A stretch of 64,000 nt of DNA, taken from NCBI RefSeq assembly GCF_001653235.2, contig NC_035792.1, forward strand, positions 3,596,001-3,660,000. Reading direction: 5' to 3'. The translations under genes and the position numbers were made by a program. Below the pieces are notes generated by a model. The model ran no database searches. It was not told the DNA's origin and saw only the letters and a list, made by a program, of their open reading frames with translations. Below are positions 57,970-64,000 of the stretch, piece by piece. Source of the stretch: Pochonia chlamydosporia 170. Its lineage: Eukaryota; Ascomycota; Sordariomycetes; Hypocreales; Clavicipitaceae. How positions within the stretch are numbered: position 1 is the first letter of the stretch; each line of letters begins with the position of its first letter.

Positions 57970-59129
57970 GGTTCAATTGACTCAGAGGGCGTTGTCAATT
58001 GCTTTTCTTCGAAAGAAAGAAGTATCGTTTCGGCTGCTCGTCTCTTCGATTCAAGGATGCTGATATTCAAAACCAACAGTTTCCACAGATCAATGAAGAT
58101 GAATTGAAGACAGTCAATTGCAAGTATCGATGTGGCAAACAAAATATCTTTGAAGGCTTCAGTGGGTACTACCTGATACTTATTTTGGTGCCATCAAATG
58201 ACGGGCCGTCGCAACAGACATGGACTGGAGCGGACTTCCAGCGGAGCCTGCGGAGTCCTGTTGCGTCAAACAGCCAGTTGAGCCTTGACGCTCAAACTAG
58301 CCCTATCCCGACCGCCCGTTTCGAGTGTGACCTTACAAATCGACCTGCCCGGAATCCTTCATGACACCGTGGCGCGCGGGAAGGCCCAAGGTTCTAAAAG
58401 CCGGGATGTATGGGTATGCCTGGTTCTTCATCTAATCTTGGTGTTCAGTCATGGGCGAGTGCAGGGCTGACAGCTTGGCCACTCGTGACGGGTTTGGCGA
58501 TGTCCCGAAATCCGCGCCACGCGTTTCTATTCTACCTGGCATAACTTGTCTGGGATGACAAGCATCAGCGGGAAACCTTAATTCCTATCCTCTAGAACCC
58601 GTTATGCTAACATGCCAGTCACCGTTCCCCGGCTCAATTGAAGTTTTTCGATAAGGTATCGGCCCAGCGGGAGAAGCGTTTTTGTCGGAACTTGAGAAGC
58701 CGAAAACACGGACTAATCATGGTTCATTTCCACAAAGTTAATTCACCATGAAGCACAATGAAGAAGACTTTGGTTACTCAAAGTGTCAAGTTGACTCTTA
58801 CCATAGCGCCTCTAAGGGCGGATCAGAGTCAACAGGCAGCCGTTGTTCCTTCCTCATGCCTGGGGACCAGCCAGGGAAACTACCTGCCACCGTTCCTTCC
58901 TCGCTTTGGGTTTATGCTTCCCAATCTGAAGGAAGGACGCTCTGGCTGTGTCCAAGTAACAGTAGAACACGGTTTTTCGTCACAACTTACTAATTCCAAT
59001 CCCAAATTTTGATCCTATTCACCAATCCACTCCAAGTTCTAGTCTTTGCCTTGCAATGTGGAAACCGAACGTCCATACCATTCACTGTCATCTGTGTTGA
59101 ACGTTCAAGCTGAATAGACTGTGTTCACG
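57970..59129. other. Divergent intergenic region, 1.16 kb
   Basis: Separates the cyclotransferase gene from the nuclear-type gene at 59130. The frames of 81-84 codons around 58750 overlap each other and lack support. Confidence 0.5.
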
Positions 59130-61711
59130 ATGCCCAGAAAACTCAACATGACAACCCCCCAATCTGCATCAAAAAAGCAGTCAAAGAAGCTACTCCAGCG
59201 GCAGCGAACGCAATTTGGAGAGCTTGACACCACGCCAACTAGCCGGCACGAGGAATCACCAATTCCATCTGCTCGCCCGAAAAGGCGAGTCAATGGTAGT
59301 GGTGCCAAAAATACTGACAGAACTACCGCCGCCGACGAGTTTGAGGATGGAATTGATGATTGTGATTTGGAAAAGTTTGCTGACACTCAGCCCAACACGA
59401 ACCCTCAGGTTGACAGAAAGATCGCTTGGTCCGAAAAGGATTCAGAAACCCACAGGAGTTCATCCATGTCCTCTCACGAGGAGCAGCATTCTGGCGAAGT
59501 TTTCGGATATATTGGGGAAGATGACCCGTTTTCCAGCCCCGTATCTGGACGTGATGCTCTCCCGGACACATTGCCTCTTCCAAACGTCTATGGAGACCTG
59601 TCAGTAGCAGACGGTCATGGTCGTTCACCACCGCGTGTGGATTTCTCTGAAACCGCTTCGACTGTGTATCGCAGTTCGCCCTTTGGGCGCAGCCATGCCT
59701 CCAAAAAATCAGGCACGACTTCTCGACCAGCCTCTATCTACGAGGAGGCGGAAGGTATTAATAATCCTGATAAACCAAATGAGCCAAAACAAAGAGCATC
59801 AAATCGCGGCGTTCTATTGACACATGTCGATGGCCAGCAGCCCATTTCGCAAATGGAAAGCACAGCGAAGGACACTTCAAACCAAAAGAGCAGCGACATG
59901 CAAGCAATACTACCTTCTGCTCCTCTTCCACCCTGTGATGACAGTATCGGAGCAGAAAGTGGCAAAACAGGTTGCACTTTAAGATCAGAGGCGCTTCAAT
60001 TCGATAATGCACTGACAGATCTGCTTCAAGAGACTGGTGAGCGTGACACAGAATCAAACACCCAATCTTGCGATCTGAAGCCAAAGAAGAAACGAAAGCA
60101 ACGGCCCAAGACCCCTATCCAATTCGACGAAGAAACTCAAGAGGTCATTTCCATGCCCCGTCGCCCAGTACACAACAAGCCACAACGAAAACCCTTGATC
60201 AGAGGCAACAGCAATCCAATAGGTGCCGTAGAGAGAGGTCATAAGAAACGCAAAGTCGACAATACCAGCGATGGCAACCCTCGTAAGAGGTTCAAACCCG
60301 CAGAGGCAATTATAGAACAGGACCTAACTCTCGATGATGGCACTGGGACTGCCTACAGCACCACGGAGAGCAGTCTCGTTTCTAATCAATCCGTCAAACA
60401 GCGGCTTCACGATAGCGAAGTTACCAGCCTAAGTGAGGAACAAATACAAGTTCGTCGTCAGAGTGTTCACGACAACGTTCCGACCACAAGCCACGCAGAA
60501 GTCGCAAACAGAGTTCACTCCCCGGAACCAGCGCCAGCTGTGAGCTGTCTTCGCCCGCCAGTGTTGTCGAAGACCCACGATGTACCAAAATATGGCGATT
60601 GCATCGTTGTGGCACAAGATCTGACCGAAAATGACATGCATTTTGATACAGACGGTGATCTTTCTAGTCATGTCCCGAGCCAAACTCATGAAGTAGCATG
60701 TGGTGTTGGAGGAGCCGACAACTGCGAGGGAGTTGCCATAACATCAGATCAAGACAAAGACACCGAATTAGCTGCCGAGAATTCCGGTATTCTAGGGAGA
60801 GCCATTGAGGAGCTGAGTGTTGAGATGCCTCAGACCCGGGTTTTGTCCAGGTCCAGGAGAAGTAACTTAGCCGATACAAGAGTTGGAGGAAGCTTCAGCG
60901 TGAGTGAGGGGGGAAGTCCAATTCCATGGCAACAGCAAGAGAAAATGGTCGACATGGCATCGACTAAAGGCTCAAGCGTCGCTTCATCGGACATGAAGGT
61001 TTCAAAAATAAACCATGACTCCGTTGTGGCACAGAAATGCACTCGGGCAGCCAGAGGAACTCAAACGCAAATACATCAACCCGATAGACAAATTCCAGCG
61101 GATAATGATGCTGATTTGCCACAGACAACCCTTGTTGTTCAAGTCGGCAATCACCGCCAAGCACAGGAGTCTGCCATATCTGACATCGCGCGAAAGCCAA
61201 GGAAGTGCCACACCATCAAGAAGGGTGTGCCTCTCGTACAGACTCCTACGGCATTCGGCGAAGCTCGACAGCAACTTCATGAATTAGTTGATGTAGGTTT
61301 TTCAGTGGTGTATATGGCATGACTTGACAGTATCCCCGATCTAATCTGAGTTAGGCTTTCATAAGACGGGTTGACTCGAAAGTTGAAGAAATTTGGGCGG
61401 TCAAAGACGGTTACAAGAGCGCCGGCAACCGTTGCGTAGAGAAGATACATGCGCGCTTCCTGCGCGAGCGCTACACGGCTTTAGACGTTGCTACTGATCA
61501 TACGAAGAGGTTTCAAAGTCTCGTTTCGAAAGGTGTGAAGTCCGTGGATAAGAACAGCAAGAAAAGAAGCGAGTCGCTGCAGGACCTGATACAAACGACG
61601 TCACACCAAAGGTTGCAATACGAACATGCTATGTCGACTTTGAGTTCTTTGTACGAGCAGCTCATAGCAGCAACCCGTCCTTGCGACGTGTTGCCGCCAG
61701 ATCATCTTTAA
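59130..61711 (+). CDS. Large probably nuclear hypothetical protein with C-terminal coiled coil, 839 aa, two exons
   Basis: Exon 1 is 59130-61292 and exon 2 is 61355-61711. The 62-nt intron has GTAGGT, a CTAAT branch site and TTAG, and splicing gives RQQLHELVDAFIRRVDSKVE. Start is the ATG in TTCACGATGCCC (MPRKLNMTTPQ). The first 720 residues are polar and probably disordered, with several basic clusters such as KPKKKRKQRPKTPIQ and ERGHKKRKVDN that look like nuclear localisation signals. There are many SP/TP sites. The C-terminal 150 residues are helical (GNRCVEKIHARFLRERYTAL, QDLIQTTSHQRLQYEHAMST) and predicted coiled coil. The layout recalls chromosome-associated or meiotic axis proteins, but I cannot name a family. 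Confidence 0.82.
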
Positions 61712-62167
61712 GCACTTTCTCATCAGCCACATGAGGCAAGGACACGCTTGTAATAAATGTGTCACAGTTGTCGAGGACTGTAATCTAAGGTTAAATCACG
61801 ATTAGTCTATTTCCGTAAAGAGAAGTAACTACGTTAATAATTTTGAGAGCGAAATGTGTTAATTTCTCATGATACCCTTCCTGAATTTCATATCAAAGTT
61901 ATGCTTAATAGTTGTCGATGGTGGAGTAACACTGAATGGGCGCGCCTTCCGCACAACGGAGTGGAGTCAAGGATTGATTAGTTGACGAAAATCTGCTGCG
62001 AATGCCTGGTGAGTATATATATTAGCCCATATGATACTGACGCGTCTGGTAAACGCCCAACTGTTCTTAGCAAGTCGCATTTCCGGTATCTGTTTGAAGT
62101 GATACTTTTCACATACGGTGCAGCCTACGCAAGACAGTAAATCAATTTGCATTCTCTCACACCAGCC
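61712..62167. other. Intergenic, 456 bases
   Basis: Three-prime flank of the nuclear-type gene and promoter of the cupin gene. No other signal. Confidence 0.5.
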
Positions 62168-62539
62168 ATGGCAGCGATATCGATCCCTCAGACACTCGAC
62201 TCCTTCGATGAGCAATGGTCCCCACGGCTAGTCGCATCTATCAACGACCAGCATGTCAAAGTAGCCAAGATTGACGGCCCGTTCATTTTTCACGCACATC
62301 CTGACACGGACGAACTGTTTTATGTTCTTTCTGGGAAATTGACCATGGAAATCGAAGGGCAGGAAAGCATTGAGATGAATCAAGGAGATGTCTACGTTGT
62401 TCCGAAGGGCGTTCGGCATCGCCCGGTCGCCCGGAATGCGCATATTATGATGGTGGAGAAGGTTGGGACGGTGAACACAGGCGACGAAGAAGGGTCAGAG
62501 AGGACAAAGGCGGTTAAGGATGCGAGGGGTGTTTCATAG
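62168..62539 (+). CDS. Small cupin-2 domain protein, 123 aa
   Basis: Single exon; the true ATG is at 62168 (CAGCCATGGCAGC). The single cupin barrel shows motif 1 FHAHPDTDELFYVLSG with metal ligands His42, His44 and Glu49. Motif 2 is QGDVYVVPKGVRHRPVA with His84. All four usual metal ligands are present, so it probably binds Mn, Fe or Zn. Such single-domain cupins act as isomerases, dioxygenases or sugar-binding proteins; the reaction cannot be assigned. Confidence 0.88.
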   Translation: MAAISIPQTLDSFDEQWSPRLVASINDQHVKVAKIDGPFIFHAHPDTDELFYVLSGKLTMEIEGQESIEMNQGDVYVVPKGVRHRPVARNAHIMMVEKVGTVNTGDEEGSERTKAVKDARGVS

Positions 62540-64000
62540 GGATTTGGTCCTGAACATGCTATTGTTGCTGAAACTGCATGGGGTCTTTCTATCTTTTCAC
62601 ACTTCAGGGTGGTTAGGCGCGGACTTGCACCTTGTGAATCGATGGGAGTCAATCAATGGCTTATTCAAGTGCCGAAGAATGAGGGGAGTCGGATGCAAAG
62701 TGACTGATTGACTGGGGGATACCAGTGCCGTCGAACCACCATGTAATGTCTGGAATCACTGTCCAACTTGTCATGACCATTGTGGTACTCTCTGTGGTGG
62801 TGCAGATTTCACGGTCTTGGAAGTGAGCAAGGCTTGTGGTTATATCGGGCGTCACTGCAGGTGATGCACCTGAGATGGCGCCGATCACAGATCGTGGCAT
62901 TTTCAAAAGCAAGGTTGCTTTCTGTGTCGAGAAATGTGATTATCCACTACTCGTCTGAGACGTCATCGTGATTAGCGTGCACTTAGTCTTGCAAATACAC
63001 CATAATCGCCATACTTAACAAAATAAACACGCCCGCAAAGGTATTTAAAACGCATTTGTTCCTTACGACTACCACAAAAAGTCGCTCCAAAGAGGGCTCC
63101 AACAACAAAAGAAGCGGCTTACTATTGTAGCACGGGGAAACGTGGCTGTCAGCAGCGAGACGCAAGAGACGGACCACAAAGACATTCGTTTACCGAAGCC
63201 TCCACGATGAAGGATCAGGATAGGCCAACGCAAGCCGGAGAACTGGAACATGCTCCGCCGCCACCACCAAGGTAAGCAAGCACTTTGAAATGCTCATGCG
63301 TATGCGAGATGCCTTTGTACTGGGCTGCCAAGAGTCTGGAGCTTTGGGGGCGTGTTCTGCAAGCTTGGTCCTCTTTGTCAAGGGTGCTGGACATTTCCTG
63401 TATTCCTCGAATGCCGTCGATTCTGTTTCACAAGGCTAGTTGTTATCTTGCACTCCACGGACGCAAATTTGCTTTTCGGGCCAGCCCGTCCTTGGGCTGC
63501 TCATCAGGTGCGATATTACGTCGTCATCCAAGATTTGCAATGCATCAAGCAGGGCCCTGGGAGGCAGCGCAACCTTTTACTGGAGCGAGTAAGGACCAAG
63601 ACGCGGAGGGAACGGGGCTGAGTCGAACGCACCATCGTCATGGTCTGCGTTGTCCAAGCCACGACCGGAGGGTCAAGACTCAAGATGGGCTGGTGACACC
63701 TTTGACTTTGGTCATTCCCGTCCGCTGTACCGTGGAAGGAGAGGTTCAAAGTTGGGCCAGCTGGAGGGTCCCAGAGGTGGCGAGCTCCTGTTCGGAGTAT
63801 TCTCGTCGTATTGGTGGCATTGTGGCACTCATGAATGGCACCAGACCAGACGCAACTTGGCCCATTTGATCAATATTGTGCCGAGTCCATCGCGCCTGCC
63901 AATCGAGTTCTCGCCGGTTCAGCTTCCGCGTGCAAGAAGTCTTGCAGCGGGGAGCTGCGTGTTTTATCCTTTGTCATTCATTACGGAGCGATCTCGTCGT
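62540..64000. other. Right-hand end, 1.46 kb without a confirmed gene
   Basis: Open frames such as 63285-63869 lack ATG-plus-domain support. A possible first exon is listed separately. Confidence 0.45.
63207..63271 (+). CDS. Possible first exon of a gene continuing to the right
   Basis: ATG in CCACGATGAAG opens MKDQDRPTQAGELEHAPPPP, followed directly by a GTAAGC donor at 63272. A start codon in good context, polar N-terminus and canonical donor suggest a first coding exon. I could not identify the next exon before 64000, so it may be chance. Confidence 0.25.

Noticed and set aside
62540..63900. Gene in the 194-codon plus frame at 63285-63869
   Set aside because: Low-complexity mix without domain, and other phases are similarly open; only the possible exon at 63207 is kept, at low confidence.
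1..64000. CRISPR array, insertion sequence, phage or bacterial operon features
   Set aside because: No direct-repeat array, terminal-repeat transposase gene or Shine-Dalgarno/operon structure; introns and gene content are eukaryotic.

Overview
The window is nuclear DNA of a filamentous ascomycete. Introns are short (about 49-91 nt), with GTAAGT/GTACGT-type donors, CTAAC or CTGAC branch sites and AG acceptors. Genes are monocistronic and lie on both strands, and one tRNA carries an intron next to its anticodon. The gene content (PDX1/PDX2 pair, CSC1-type channel, Gdb1-type debranching enzyme, GliK-like cyclotransferase, fungal DUF proteins) fits Pezizomycotina. Sordariomycetes/Hypocreales is my inference and not proven here. 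I rebuilt splice sites by hand by joining reading frames, so several genes are longer than any single open frame.

Layout. 1-3850: divergent vitamin B6 genes PDX1 (cut by the window edge) and PDX2, separated by 2.9 kb that holds a decayed gene remnant. 4011-14874: an accessory block of poorly known proteins. These are an ankyrin protein with a helical N-terminus, a divergently transcribed protein with a zinc finger, a candidate papain-like His/Cys pair and a Cys/Gly tail, an F-box-like zinc protein, two small membrane proteins and a GRDP-family protein. 15214-24457: a GNAT, tRNA-Phe, an NAD(P)-binding protein divergent from a flavin monooxygenase fused to a DUF6314-like domain, a coiled-coil protein and a D-lactate dehydrogenase. 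24542-33503: an MFS drug/polyamine transporter, an F-box protein interrupted by an in-frame TAG, and a CSC1/TMEM63-type channel. 33504-41668: an 8 kb gene-poor stretch with one well-supported tiny spliced gene and a few fragments. 41669-50554: a cysteine-rich single-pass membrane protein, glycogen debranching enzyme and an NmrA/isoflavone-reductase-like protein. 52656-62539: a secreted lipase, glycerol-3-phosphate dehydrogenase with a possible mitochondrial presequence, a GliK-like cyclotransferase, a large probably nuclear coiled-coil protein and a cupin.

Functionally this is mostly ordinary chromosomal housekeeping with one accessory patch. PDX1 and PDX2 would jointly make pyridoxal 5'-phosphate. 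The debranching enzyme, D-lactate dehydrogenase and glycerol-3-phosphate dehydrogenase belong to carbon storage and redox metabolism. There is no polyketide or peptide synthase, so this is not a classical secondary metabolite cluster. The most unusual parts are the divergent ankyrin and papain-like/zinc-finger pair (both with PPxY motifs), the TAG-interrupted F-box gene, the dual-start glycerol-3-phosphate dehydrogenase, the FMO-DUF6314 fusion and the small spliced gene at 37161-37486.
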